A stretch of DNA of 64,000 nt from assembly GCA_963763575.1 (NCBI GenBank), contig CAVXPD010000007.1, forward strand, positions 1 through 64,000, read 5' to 3'. A program made the position numbers and the translations under genes. The stretch comes from Bog-473 sp963763575. Lineage in GTDB: Bacteria > Actinomycetota > Acidimicrobiia > Acidimicrobiales > RAAP-2. The first letter of the stretch is position 1. Every line of letters starts with the position of its first letter. The notes beneath the pieces were generated by a model. The model was not told the origin of the DNA, searched no databases, and was given only the letters and a program-made list of their open reading frames with translations. Below, one piece after another: positions 53,522-62,426 of this stretch.

Positions 53522-53785
53522 GTGGGTGCAACGGAACCCCGGCCAAACAGTGCACTGTCAGTCCGCGCCAAGCTCCGGGTCGGAGACAGGACCAGAGATC
53601 TGGCCGCAGGAGTGCTTCAGCGCGCATTTGCAAAGGGCCAGCTGACGCGTCCCGAGCTTGACGAGCGTCTAGTCCTCGTCTTTGACGCGCATATCCGAAA
53701 TGATCTCAGACCGGCTCTCGAGGACCTGGAGGAATACCAGCTCGTCCGATCGGATCCGAAGCTGTGGCGCTACTTGTTGGACTGA
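53522..53785 (+). CDS. DUF1707-like short protein
   Basis: The 87-residue protein contains RVGDRTRDLAAGVLQRAFAKGQLTRPELDERL, which matches the SHOCT/DUF1707 pattern (RxGdxeRd...l...f..GrLt..EldeRl). DUF1707 is usually N-terminal in actinobacterial membrane proteins; here it stands almost alone without a TM segment, so it may be a fragment. The GTG start at 53522 is arbitrary; the frame is open from 53465. Confidence 0.55.
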   Translation: MGATEPRPNSALSVRAKLRVGDRTRDLAAGVLQRAFAKGQLTRPELDERLVLVFDAHIRNDLRPALEDLEEYQLVRSDPKLWRYLLD

Positions 53786-53909
53786 CGGCAACATCCGGTG
53801 GTTCGATCCACCTGTGAACGCCCAGACCATCAGATCGGTCTGACGTCTTGACGCTCAGGTGGCGAAGCGGCTGCGAGCGGCTTCAGCGAATCGCTCCACT
53901 GCTTGGCGA

Positions 53910-54290
53910 TCAGGCAGCTGATTCGGCGAATATTGCGATCTGCAGCGTCGGGCGATGCGGGTCATAACGATTCATTTGGTCCGCCGTCGCCGGTTGTACG
54001 ACGAAGTGGATGTGGCTGGGCACCCCACCTGCGTGGGACCACAAGCAGTTGTACACCTGTTCGCACTGGACCAGGTCTCGTACCACCTGTGACGCGCGAA
54101 CAAGCAACGGGCCGAGTTCCGCCGCCTCGGTGTCGCTCAGGCCGGCGACCGATGTTACGTATCGTTCCGACTTCACGATCAAGGTGCCGAGCCCGAGTGA
54201 ACCAACAGTGTGCTCAACGACCCAGTAATCGGTCCGGTGGATTAGCCCTCCCGGAAGGGGTAAACGGCCCTCAGCAAGGTCGCAGGCCAT
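53910..54290 (-). CDS. HIT-like protein with HIHFVVQP motif
   Basis: The protein is about 126 residues. The N-terminal CMACDLAEGRLP matches the metal-binding start of HIT proteins. HTVGSLGLGTLIVKSERYV and SHAGGVPSHIHFVVQP follow, giving H-x-H-x-x-x-Q in place of H-x-H-x-H, as in GalT-like or Ap4A phosphorylase-like members. The ATG at 54290 may be slightly internal, since the frame continues upstream through CMAC. Confidence 0.65.
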   Translation of the reverse strand: MACDLAEGRLPLPGGLIHRTDYWVVEHTVGSLGLGTLIVKSERYVTSVAGLSDTEAAELGPLLVRASQVVRDLVQCEQVYNCLWSHAGGVPSHIHFVVQPATADQMNRYDPHRPTLQIAIFAESAA

Positions 54291-54429
54291 ACACCCGTCC
54301 AGGGATACGAGTTTGGACGGTGCCTTTGTCCCAGATCACTGGACATGCGGCTTCGATTCTCAAGGGGCTGGGTCCCCTATCGCTGCCGGATCTGCGCCTC
54401 GTTACCACGGTCGACAGACCCGAAGAAAC

Positions 54430-54981
54430 TCAGCCCTTCCTACTGGCTTCTTGTTCCAGCTTGAACTTGTGATGCTGGTTGAGGATGAATTCGTGGGTGG
54501 CACCGTGGTTCGGGACGTCAGGATGGTGGTGCCTACAGAGGATGTAGGGCGTCCCGGCAAGGGGGTGGTGGCCGATCCTCCAGCAGCCCTTTGTATGACA
54601 GTTGACCTTGCGCACACCCGTATAGACCCCTATGCCCACGGCACTAATGAGGGTGGCCTCACCAAGATCTGAGCCGAATCCGGACCAGAAGTTGTAATAG
54701 ATATCTGGTCCGCCGTGCAGTGTCCCAGTGTGAAGCGCGAACCAATGGCGCAGGGCACCGACGAAGGCGATGAGGAGCGCCAAGACCAAGATCAACAGGA
54801 TCAGACCCATCAACCACACCGCTTTGTTCCCAGAGCTGTCCGGGGGAAATGCAGGCTTCGGTGTGCTTGCGGACCCATTGGTGGGAGTCAGTCCGTTTTC
54901 TCCCTGCGTCGTGAGAGCAGAAGATTCGTCTCGCGGGCCAGAACCTGTGGTCGCTGTCATGGTCCCTCCGATCCCGGTCAC
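54430..54981 (-). CDS. Membrane protein with C-terminal Cys/His cluster
   Basis: The protein has 183 residues. After a Ser/Thr/Pro-rich N-terminus come one strong TM segment (VWLMGLILLILVLALLIAFV), a second hydrophobic stretch and a cytoplasmic tail with CHTKGCWRIGHHPLAGTPY.LCRHHHP. The tail cluster (three Cys, several His) looks like a small metal site. I have seen similar tails in actinobacterial hypotheticals, but no function is known to me. Confidence 0.6.
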   Translation of the reverse strand: MTGIGGTMTATTGSGPRDESSALTTQGENGLTPTNGSASTPKPAFPPDSSGNKAVWLMGLILLILVLALLIAFVGALRHWFALHTGTLHGGPDIYYNFWSGFGSDLGEATLISAVGIGVYTGVRKVNCHTKGCWRIGHHPLAGTPYILCRHHHPDVPNHGATHEFILNQHHKFKLEQEASRKG

Positions 54982-55119
54982 TACAAGAAGAGGGGTGGAG
55001 AACTATTTCCCCCCGATTCTGTCGTCGCGCGTGCCGCTGGGCGCGGATGTGCCTCCGAACGCGCCGCGGCTGTTCTTCCGACCGCAGCTCGGTGGGACGC
55101 TCACCGTCCCTTCCGAGGT

Positions 55120-55623
55120 TCAGGTCAGGTCGCGCGAATATCGCAGCTCCTCCACCTCGATCCCCCAGACTTCGGCGCGTCGGCGGACGTTGTCGCTGGC
55201 CCAGCCGTCGATTCGATAGAACCGTTCTGCTCGCTGGTTTCCGGAAAGCACCCACAGGACAGCTCGACGGAACCCCTGCTCGCGCAATTCGTTCCGGGCA
55301 GATCTGATCAAAGAGCGGCCCGTTCCGGTTCCCCAGAAGGGAGCATCCACATACAAACCGTAGAGCTCTCCGGTTTCCTTGGGAACGTCGACGCAGGGTC
55401 CTACCGTCGCGAACCCGGTGATCGTGCCCTCCTCGATAGCGACCAGCGTCAGCGGGTGATCGGGGTCAGGATCCTCGAAGCTGTAGTGATTCGCGCGGTC
55501 TTCGGGTCGCAGACCGTCCAGATAATCGTCGGGAAGAAGTCCGCGATAGGCCGCTTGCCATGAGTGAACATGGATCCGAGCGACCTCATCGGCATCGTTT
55601 CGTCGAGCACGCCGGATCTTCAT
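55120..55623 (-). CDS. GNAT acetyltransferase
   Basis: The 167-aa single-domain GNAT begins MKIRRARRNDADEVARIHVHSWQAAYRGLLP. The acetyl-CoA loop lies in LYVDAPFWGTGTGRSLI and the C-terminal LWVLSGNQRAERFY is typical. The ATG is supported by TACCTT 6 bp upstream on the minus strand (55630-55635). Substrate unknown; such genes often modify antibiotics or small amines. Confidence 0.83.
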   Translation of the reverse strand: MKIRRARRNDADEVARIHVHSWQAAYRGLLPDDYLDGLRPEDRANHYSFEDPDPDHPLTLVAIEEGTITGFATVGPCVDVPKETGELYGLYVDAPFWGTGTGRSLIRSARNELREQGFRRAVLWVLSGNQRAERFYRIDGWASDNVRRRAEVWGIEVEELRYSRDLT

Positions 55624-55629
55624 CGGCTC

Positions 55630-55635
55630 AAGGTA
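55630..55635 (-). promoter_or_regulatory. -10 box TACCTT, leaderless start
   Basis: On the minus strand TACCTT is followed by 6 bp and the ATG at 55623. Confidence 0.45.
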
Positions 55636-55705
55636 GCCCCGGGAACGAGATCAGCCCTGATGGCCCGACACCATCTCCGAATCACAGCTATCTGTGACGA
55701 TCTCG

Positions 55706-56257
55706 TCACTTCCAGTCGGTACGGCTCATGACCCACTCCATGCTCCGACCGATCTCTGCGGGCGCATGGGCCTCGTCGTCCACGATGCGTTCTAGTCGAT
55801 AGCCCAACCGACGGGGAATGGCCGCACTTGCGACATTCGCCACGTCACAGTGAATATGGACCTCGTAGATCTCCGACATCGTGAAGGCCGCCGAAGTAAG
55901 TGCCCTCGCTGCAGCCGTGGCGATCCCCCTGTTCAGGTACCCATCACGTACCCAGTAGCCGATCTCGATCCGACCGGGCCCAAGGCGCGGGTGCAATCCG
56001 GTGCCGCCCACAAGCAAAGGGGGTTGGGGTATCCACATGGCGAACTGGAAGTCCTCGCCTCGATCGAACTGCACGACGGAGCGTTCTATGAACTCGGCCA
56101 AGCTTGGTTCGAGCGGCTCGATCGACGCCCAGGACGCCCAGGGCCCGAGATGATTTTGGCTTGCGCTGACGGCATCCAGCAATGCCGCTAAGTCGCCGCT
56201 GCGATACCTCTGAATCACAATCGGGGTGGCATCGATCACCGGCGGGAACTCGTTCAT
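55706..56257 (-). CDS. GNAT acetyltransferase, RimJ/RimL type
   Basis: The 183-aa protein has IVIQRYRSGDLAALLDAVSAS, GGTGLHPRLGPGRIEIGYWVRDGYLNRGIATAAARAL (acetyl-CoA site) and DVANVASAAIPRRLGYRLE, the RimJ/RimL/AT layout. It starts at MNEFPP; a longer start at 56305 exists. It is 82 bp upstream of the other GNAT gene on the same strand, without overlap. Confidence 0.8.
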   Translation of the reverse strand: MNEFPPVIDATPIVIQRYRSGDLAALLDAVSASQNHLGPWASWASIEPLEPSLAEFIERSVVQFDRGEDFQFAMWIPQPPLLVGGTGLHPRLGPGRIEIGYWVRDGYLNRGIATAAARALTSAAFTMSEIYEVHIHCDVANVASAAIPRRLGYRLERIVDDEAHAPAEIGRSMEWVMSRTDWK

Positions 56258-56771
56258 AAGTCCAAGTTTGGCAATGAAATCGTCGTGCCTCAGATCGTCG
56301 TACATGACTGCGAGCCATGCCTGGCAGTCGAACCCCGCGAGGGATTGGAATCACGGTTGCGGCAGTCTGCGTTCGTGCCACGATTTCACTTCCTTCACGG
56401 TTGGGGCATCGTCCTCCGCAAGCGATCCTGATTTTTGCCTTGCTCGTTTTCGGCCTTCAGATTGGGTTTGGAATCGTACTCATCGTTCATCCATTGAGCA
56501 GTGGGATCCTCGCCGCCACGATTAGAGATGTGCCCGTTGCATCTCTCCTCACTGGCATTGGTCGAGCCTCCGAGCTCGTCGGAGACTGGAGCACGAGACT
56601 CTTTGCATCGGTAGCTCCTTGTTCCGCCGCACGTCCAAGGACAAGAACTCACCGACCATGAACGACCCGAGGCCGCAGAAGTGCTTTCAGAACCCGAATC
56701 CGCCAAGGAGTAGTCAGGTCAGTTGAGAATGCCCCAGTCCATTGAGCCGGGGCAGTGGGCTCTGTCGGTAC
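56258..56771. other. Intergenic, no gene seen
   Basis: These 514 bp hold only weak open frames. GCCCCAG and CCGGGGC around 56732-56755 can form a short hairpin after the methyltransferase stop (read on the minus strand). Confidence 0.4.
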
Positions 56772-57455
56772 TCAGTCATTTGGGGGTTTGAGCGCCCTCA
56801 CGGCCAGCACCGAAGGGATCGGCTCCCCACCCTCCTTGAAGCTGTCGAGCACAAATCCCGCTTCAACAACCGAGCGGAGCAGAGTAGGCAAGGGCACGTG
56901 CGTTGCTCCGACCTTGTCCCTAAGGCCCCTGTCGGTCCATGATGCCTTCGTCCAGTGGCCATCGAGATAGCCGGGACGAACAATGATGGCTTCAGGGTCA
57001 GTGCGATCGGCGAACCCTCCGCAGAAGCATGGGTGAACCCCGATGTGAACGATACAGCCACCAGGAGTGAGAACTCGCCATGCTTCCTTGAGGACGGCGG
57101 AGTAGTCGGAAACATCGGTGTGAATCATGACGGAAACCACACTCGCAAATGAAGTATCCCCGAAGGGCAGACACTCACCATCGGCCTGCGCTGTTGGAAG
57201 CCTGGTACGAGCGTGGAGCAGCATCCCGGCCGAGAGGTCGACGCCGAGGGGCGACCAGCCCAAGCCACGAATCCGAGCAGCATGTGTACCGGTGCCACAG
57301 CCGATTTCCAGCGATAGTCCGGCGCCTTGACCGAGCAAGTCGCATAGAGAACCATCGACACCAATGGGATCGCTCATCGGCAGCCCGTCATCGAACCGGT
57401 CACTCAGAAACTCGTTCTCGTACCAGTCAGCGATCGCGTCATATGCCGCGGGCAT
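56772..57455 (-). CDS. Class I SAM-dependent methyltransferase
   Basis: The 227-aa protein has YDAIADWYENEFLSDRFDDG near the start, LSLEIGCGTGTHAARIRGLGW (motif I), GVDLSAGMLLHAR (motif II) and LTPGGCIVHIGVHPCF. Methyltransf_11 type; small-molecule substrate unknown. A GTG six codons upstream is an alternative start. Confidence 0.82.
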   Translation of the reverse strand: MPAAYDAIADWYENEFLSDRFDDGLPMSDPIGVDGSLCDLLGQGAGLSLEIGCGTGTHAARIRGLGWSPLGVDLSAGMLLHARTRLPTAQADGECLPFGDTSFASVVSVMIHTDVSDYSAVLKEAWRVLTPGGCIVHIGVHPCFCGGFADRTDPEAIIVRPGYLDGHWTKASWTDRGLRDKVGATHVPLPTLLRSVVEAGFVLDSFKEGGEPIPSVLAVRALKPPND

Positions 57456-57590
57456 ATTCACACCCCTAGCCACTTCAGACTCACTGTGAGACTACAAACC
57501 GAGGGTAATCGGTTCACAAGTCTGGCGTCCCGGTGCGTTATGCGGGGTATCTCCGTTCACCGGATATGGGTTAGCGACATCCGGGTTCCT

Positions 57591-58322
57591 TTAGGGCTGC
57601 CGCTCCCACACGGAGATATGTTTTGTGCTCTCGCCGGTGAAGGGTGTTCGATCCCAATCGCCCCATCGCTCCCGCAATCGCATCACGGCCATCTCAGCCA
57701 TTAAATCGAGTTCGGCCGGCCATGCGAAGCGGAAAGGGGACTCGAAGTGGCCTCCTCTCCCGTCTACGACGACGTAGTGGTGCGACACTCCACGTTGCTT
57801 GGCAACGTCCAGAGTGTCGAAGCCGAGGTGGTTTGGGCTCACGTCAAACGGCAGCACCGTAGCGCCAGGTGGGAAGCGTCGCAGACCCATAACGTCTAGC
57901 TCCATTACAAAAACTCCGCCCGACAACAGGTGACGTGACGCGTTGCGGAACGTCTCAACCCACTCGGACTGTTCAAGGAGGTTGGAGATGCTGTTGTAGA
58001 CCACGTAGACCACGGAGAACTCACCAGGAACAGCGGCGACCGCGAAGTCGCCGACGGTCGCGCCTATGGCCTCGGAACCTGGCTTCCGGCGTAGTTCGTC
58101 GATCATGTCGGCCGATATGTCGATCCCGTGGACCTGGATGCCGCGCTCACTCAGCGGAATCGCAACCCGGCCAGTCCCGATCCCGAACTCCAGCGCGGGC
58201 CCACCGTGTGCTTGAGCCGCAAGGAACTCCGCAGTCGCATCCAGCAGGACTGGGTCCCACATCTCGGGTGCTCCACGGTCGTAGTTCGTTGCCTTGATGC
58301 CCGTGAACAAGTTTTGAGGCAC
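57591..58322 (-). CDS. Class I SAM-dependent methyltransferase
   Basis: The 243-aa protein has ATNYDRGAPEMWDP, ALEFGIGTGRVAIPLSERGIQVHGIDIS (motifs I-II), VYVVYNSISNLLEQSEWVE and GGVFVMELDVMGL, then a beta-rich C-terminus ending STKHISVWERQP. The GTG at 58322 is chosen because TACTGT stands 5 bp upstream; the frame is open 31 codons further. Confidence 0.8.
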   Translation of the reverse strand: MPQNLFTGIKATNYDRGAPEMWDPVLLDATAEFLAAQAHGGPALEFGIGTGRVAIPLSERGIQVHGIDISADMIDELRRKPGSEAIGATVGDFAVAAVPGEFSVVYVVYNSISNLLEQSEWVETFRNASRHLLSGGVFVMELDVMGLRRFPPGATVLPFDVSPNHLGFDTLDVAKQRGVSHHYVVVDGRGGHFESPFRFAWPAELDLMAEMAVMRLRERWGDWDRTPFTGESTKHISVWERQP

Positions 58323-58327
58323 GAACA

Positions 58328-58333
58328 ACAGTA
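58328..58333 (-). promoter_or_regulatory. -10 box TACTGT, leaderless start
   Basis: On the minus strand TACTGT, 5 bp, then the GTG at 58322. It decides the start of the methyltransferase. Confidence 0.4.
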
Positions 58334-58524
58334 TGACGTTCGGTGCCCAGGCTACCCAAAGGTTCGTGGTCTGGATGCCAACTCCCCCGCCCCTAACAGT
58401 GGGTCGGCGACACACTGTTCACTGAAGCTGGACGACATAGTCAACAACAGCCAATCGTTGCTCGAGAGCTGTTGCTCACTTAGGAATCTGTCTACCCATT
58501 GCTCACTCAGGCTGTCCGATCGCC

Positions 58525-59210
58525 TTAGCGTCCTCGGAGGGGGATATCGATGGTGTGGTCAAGGTCGAGATGCTGCAATATCCGACGGATTGTCGGGGGG
58601 TAATAGCCACTCGGAGCCGAGAATTCCTCGTAGGTCACCGTGAGAGGTTCGACGTTTACCTTTCTGTACAGGTCCGGCCAGGCTGCTTCTCCTTGATCAC
58701 TCAACTGCATCATTCCGACGATCACCTCATATTGAAACAGGGCCTCGCGTTGGGGACGCGCGGGTTCGTTCTCCCACACCCCTCCTCTGCACCCAGCCAG
58801 GAGATTTCCCGGCGAAGTCGGTGCTGGCGAATCACGTGGATGACTCGCAGATCTGGGAAAGCTGAGGCGAGGATCTCTTCGGTGGTGGCCTCCGAGAAGC
58901 GCGGCATCTCCCGGACTTCTCCCTGGCCCAGTCCACGTAGTTCCACATGAACTTGGCTCCGAAGACACCATTGGGCGGTGCCCCGACTCGATAGACAAGC
59001 CGGAGGAACTCCTCGCACTCGGCTACGCGTGCTCGCGGGAAAGAGGTCCTCTTTCCCAAAGGCCGTTCCGGGCGCCAACGCCTCGGCCGGTCCAATGATG
59101 AAGTACTCCTTGGGATGGCCAGCTGTTCCGGTGTCCGAAAGAGCACGGCACAGAAGCGTGGACCCACACTGAGCATTCGCACAGATGAGATAAGACCTAA
59201 GGCCATCCAT
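58525..59210 (-). pseudogene. Stf0-type sulfotransferase, frameshifted
   Basis: Read from the ATG at 59210: MDGLRSYLICANAQCGSTLLCRAL.DTGTAGHPKEYF (PAPS loop), then a shift near 59060 to CEEFLRLVYRVGAPPNGVFGAKFMWNYVDWA. A further shift gives ASAFPDLRVIHVIRQHRLRREISWL, and another leads to GVWENEPARP...YEVIVGMMQLSDQGEAAWPDLYRKVNVEPLTVTYEEF. All parts of a trehalose-2-sulfotransferase-like (Stf0) protein are there in three frames. The C-terminus ends early at DIPLRGR. Not functional as written. Confidence 0.72.
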
Positions 59211-59255
59211 GTCCAGACGGTATGTCCCGCCCCGCTGTATAGGGTTGGCCTCGAT

Positions 59256-59618
59256 ATGAAGGTTCGAATCGCTCGGCACACCGACCGGCTCGGTGCGGTC
59301 GTTGCGTTCTACCGCGATCTGATCGGCCTGCATCAGACCGGTGGGTTTCAAGACCATGATGGCTATGACGGCGCCTTTCTCGAGATTCCCGGAACTCAGA
59401 GCGAGCTCGAATTCACAACCGGTGGCGAACATCCGCCGCCCGATCCCCACCCGGAATCGGTGCTCGTCTTGTACTTCGAGACACCAGCGGAGGTCGAAGC
59501 GATCGTGCAACGGATCGGTCAGCCGGAGGTCGTTCCGGCCAACCCGTTCTGGCAAGAGAAGGCCAACGCATTCTCTGATCCCGACGGGTATCAGGTCCTG
59601 CTTGTTCCGAAGAGCTGA
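59256..59618 (+). CDS. VOC-family protein, 120 aa
   Basis: The 120-residue glyoxalase/bleomycin-resistance-like protein has RHTDRLGAVVAFYRDLIGL, GAFLEIPGTQSELEFT, VLYFETPAEVEAIVQ and FSDPDGYQVLLVPKS, the typical C-terminal strand with a metal-ligand-like region. The ATG at 59256 starts 47 codons into a longer open frame; the earlier part lies over the sulfotransferase remnant and is not coding. Confidence 0.78.
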   Translation: MKVRIARHTDRLGAVVAFYRDLIGLHQTGGFQDHDGYDGAFLEIPGTQSELEFTTGGEHPPPDPHPESVLVLYFETPAEVEAIVQRIGQPEVVPANPFWQEKANAFSDPDGYQVLLVPKS

Positions 59619-59773
59619 AGCGTCGGTGGCGGCGCACCGCGCGGGCGGGTTGTCACCCCTCGTGCCCAAGAGCCCTCCAGGCCGCATCGACCCGCTCACC
59701 AGAGAGCGGCTCAGTGTCATCGCCGAATATGACGCTCATGCCCGGCAAACGGGAGAAGTTGAGAGACCTTCGC

Positions 59774-59779
59774 TACGCT
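59774..59779 (+). promoter_or_regulatory. -10 box TACGCT
   Basis: TACGCT lies 7 bp before the GTG at 59787, with no Shine-Dalgarno sequence. Confidence 0.45.
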
Positions 59780-59786
59780 CCATGCT

Positions 59787-60182
59787 GTGCCGACGATCCG
59801 CACGGGTTCCATCGGCTGGCTCCGCACGTCGGTAGGTCTCGCCCTGATGGCTGCACCCGGTGCTCCGATGCGGCTCGCCGGTACCGAATCGCCGACCGGG
59901 GCCGCCCTACTTCTCATGAGGACGATCGGCATCCGTGATCTCGTTTTGGGCCTGGGGGCGGTCACCGCAGCACAATCAGCCGATGAATCCGACACGCGCC
60001 GTTGGGCGAAGGCGACATTGGCGAGCGATGCGCTCGATACCGTCGTAAGCCTGGCGGCGATGCGGTCCATCGGAAGACGAGACTCGTTGTTCGCCGCGGG
60101 GTTAGCACTCGCCTTCGTCTGCGGAGACCTCCAAGCGCTGCGAACTGCCTCCGAGCAGCGGAGCAACCGGAACAACTCATAG
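59787..60182 (+). CDS. Small membrane protein of unknown function
   Basis: The 131-aa protein has hydrophobic segments around WLRTSVGLALMAAPG, LLLMRTIGIRDLVLGLGAVTA and DSLFAAGLALAFVCGDL. It resembles DUF4267-like actinobacterial membrane proteins (R-x-x-G-x-R-D in the second helix). Function unknown. Confidence 0.6.
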   Translation: MPTIRTGSIGWLRTSVGLALMAAPGAPMRLAGTESPTGAALLLMRTIGIRDLVLGLGAVTAAQSADESDTRRWAKATLASDALDTVVSLAAMRSIGRRDSLFAAGLALAFVCGDLQALRTASEQRSNRNNS

Positions 60183-60556
60183 ACGCATCGGATCATCTGA
60201 CCGCGGCGATGGAAGGCTCGCGAGCCGCGAACGGCCTCTACACGAGCGCCCTCAGGCGGCGTGGGACGATCAGGGCGCTCACCTCCGCCGTGGGGAACCT
60301 CAGCGCAAGGGGCCAGAGAGGACGTGCCGGCGGCTGGTGCTGCGACCGTTCGGCTCGGGCACATGACCGGCCCCTCCGAGCTCGAACGGCCGCCGCCCGG
60401 CGGTGCCCTGCGCACCTCCGGCGCTCAGGACAATGGCGAGGCCATCCCCTGTGGGGAGGACCACGAGCTGGGAGATTGAAAGGGTAGTTTTGGGGCAGTT
60501 TTCGGCATTCCGCCGTCACGAGAGAGGGATCTGGGCGAGATCGAGGCGGTGAGGAC
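60183..60556. other. Intergenic, no gene seen
   Basis: About 370 bp with only overlapping open frames. It marks the right edge of the accessory stretch. No repeat of the tRNA-Ser end was found here. Confidence 0.4.
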
Positions 60557-61087
60557 GTGATGACAGAACTGCTGACGAGGGATTCCGGCCCGCAGGCGAC
60601 GGTCTCGGCCGGATCGCGGCCCGTGGTGCGGCAGCGCCGGCGTCACCTATGGGCCTGGGTGGTCACGTTCGCCTGCGTGGCGCTCGTAGGCAGCGCGCTG
60701 GGTTACCTCCTCGAGGGCGCCGCGCAGGCCAACCACGCCTACGACCGGGCCAGGGCGTCCCTGTTCACCACCCGCCACCACACGACCGTCGTCTCGCATG
60801 AGCTCGCCCAGGCGCGCACCGATCTCGCGCTGCTCACCCGCCAGGTGGGCAACGACACGACCGCCCTGTCCCAAGACACCTCCGCGCTCCAGGGCGCACG
60901 AGCAGCGCTGAGCGCGGCGGAGAACCACGTGTCGCAGCAGGCGACCCTGCTCACCTCTCTCAATACGTGCCTCGGCGGCGTCGAGCAGGCCCTCAACGCG
61001 CTCTCGGTGGGGAACCAGTCCAGTGCGGTCGCGGCCCTGAACGGGGTCTCGCAGAGCTGCTCGGCAGCGGAGGCGGCCAGTGGCTAG
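60557..61087 (+). CDS. Membrane-anchored coiled-coil protein with TCLGGV domain
   Basis: The protein has 176 residues. A cytoplasmic basic segment precedes one TM helix (LWAWVVTFACVALVGSALGYLL), then comes an extracytoplasmic helical region (HHTTVVSHELAQARTDLALL) and a C-terminal module LTSLNTCLGGVEQALNALSVGN...NGVSQSC with two Cys. The same module occurs in the next protein, which it overlaps by 8 bp. Function unknown; co-expression is certain from the overlap. Confidence 0.6.
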   Translation: MMTELLTRDSGPQATVSAGSRPVVRQRRRHLWAWVVTFACVALVGSALGYLLEGAAQANHAYDRARASLFTTRHHTTVVSHELAQARTDLALLTRQVGNDTTALSQDTSALQGARAALSAAENHVSQQATLLTSLNTCLGGVEQALNALSVGNQSSAVAALNGVSQSCSAAEAASG

Positions 61088-62411
61088 CGCGCGCGTGCGC
61101 CGGCGGCGGGTCGGAGTCGCGATCGCTGGATTGCTCGCGGTGGGCGTGCTCACCGCGGCCACATGGTACGACGTCCACGCGCGCACACGTACCCGCAACG
61201 AGGAGTCCACGCTGACGGCCGCCGACAGGCACCTGTCCCGGTTGCGCCACAATCTGGTCGTCACAAAGTTCGCCAACGCGGTCACGAACAACACGCGCAA
61301 CGGTCTGCAAGCCTCCATCGGCACGACGGTCGGTCAGACCGCTGGCGTCGATTCCTCGTTGAGCAGCACGAACACAGTCGTCTCCCATCAGGACATTGGC
61401 ATCACGACCTTGCACACATGTTTAGGCGGCGTCCAGAGCGCCCTCGACGAGATCTCGGCCAACCACAACGGGCAGGCCGCAGATGACATCTCGGCCGTCT
61501 CCGGCCCCTGCGCCGCGCTCGACAACTCGGCCGAGGACGGGCTCGTCTATCCGTTCGACTTCCCCGATCCGGACGTGCTCCTCGTCGGCCAGACCTACTA
61601 CGCCTATGCCACCAATTCGGTGGCCGGCAACATCCAGATCATCGTCTCGGGGGATCTCATCCATTGGACCGCCGTCGGCAACGCGCTGCCGACGCTCCCC
61701 TCTTGGGCGACGCCGGACAACACATGGGCGCCGTCGGTGGACGAGGTCAACGGGCAGTTCCTGCTGTACTACGCGGTCGACGTCGCCAGCAATGGCACGG
61801 AGTGCATCTCGGTGGCGACGTCCGGGAGCCCCCAGGGACCGTTCGTCGACAGCTCGACGGGCCCACTCGAGTGCCAGACGTCGCTCGGGGGTTCCATCGA
61901 CCCGTCGACGTTCATCGACGCCAACGGCGTCACGTACCTGGTCTGGAAGTCGAACGACGCCAACCCCTCCAAGATCTGGGCCGAGCCGCTCGACCCGGCG
62001 GGAACCGGCTTCGCGGCGGCCGCGACCCCTTCGCTGTTGCTCTCCGCCGACCAGGTGTGGGAACAGGGGACGATCGAGGCTCCCGACATGGTGCCGGCCA
62101 ACGGGCGCTACTTCTTGTTCTTTTCGGGCAACAACTGGAACAGCGCCAACTACGCGGTGGGGGTCGCCACCTGCAGCGGGCCACTGGGGCCGTGCAGCGA
62201 CTCGACCGCCGGCCCCATCCTCTTCAGCGGCCCAGGGGTCGCGGGCCCGGGAGGGGAGTCGATCTTCACCGACACGTCCGGGTCCTACTGGATCGCGTTC
62301 CACGCCTGGGTCCCAGGCGCCGTGGGGTTCCCGAACAGCCGCGACCTCTACATCCGGGAACTGGATCTCTCGGGCTCCGTGCCCGCGGTCGGAGCGCCGC
62401 CGTCCGGCTGA
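61080..62411 (+). CDS. Membrane-anchored glycoside hydrolase family 43 protein
   Basis: The protein has 443 residues. An N-terminal TM anchor (VGVAIAGLLAVGVLTAATW) and a helical region with the ITTLHTCLGGVQSALDEI module (two Cys) lead to a five-bladed GH43 domain from about residue 155. Candidate catalytic residues are Asp in FPDPDVLLVG, Asp in SIDPSTF and Glu in IEAPDMV. GH43 enzymes cut arabinan, xylan or other furanosides, so it may trim arabinose-containing envelope or external glycans. GTG start within the previous gene. Confidence 0.78.
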   Translation: MASARVRRRRVGVAIAGLLAVGVLTAATWYDVHARTRTRNEESTLTAADRHLSRLRHNLVVTKFANAVTNNTRNGLQASIGTTVGQTAGVDSSLSSTNTVVSHQDIGITTLHTCLGGVQSALDEISANHNGQAADDISAVSGPCAALDNSAEDGLVYPFDFPDPDVLLVGQTYYAYATNSVAGNIQIIVSGDLIHWTAVGNALPTLPSWATPDNTWAPSVDEVNGQFLLYYAVDVASNGTECISVATSGSPQGPFVDSSTGPLECQTSLGGSIDPSTFIDANGVTYLVWKSNDANPSKIWAEPLDPAGTGFAAAATPSLLLSADQVWEQGTIEAPDMVPANGRYFLFFSGNNWNSANYAVGVATCSGPLGPCSDSTAGPILFSGPGVAGPGGESIFTDTSGSYWIAFHAWVPGAVGFPNSRDLYIRELDLSGSVPAVGAPPSG

Positions 62412-62426
62412 CGCACGTGCCGACGG

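Noticed and set aside
46909..60500. Chromosomal integron with gene cassettes
   Set aside because: Genes lie on both strands and I found no recurring attC-like sites or integrase. Fragments such as CGTTATGC near 57536 are isolated.
46753..60556. Integrated element bounded by direct repeats of the tRNA-Ser end
   Set aside because: No second copy of the tRNA end was seen near 60 kb and no integrase gene is present, so only an accessory stretch can be claimed.
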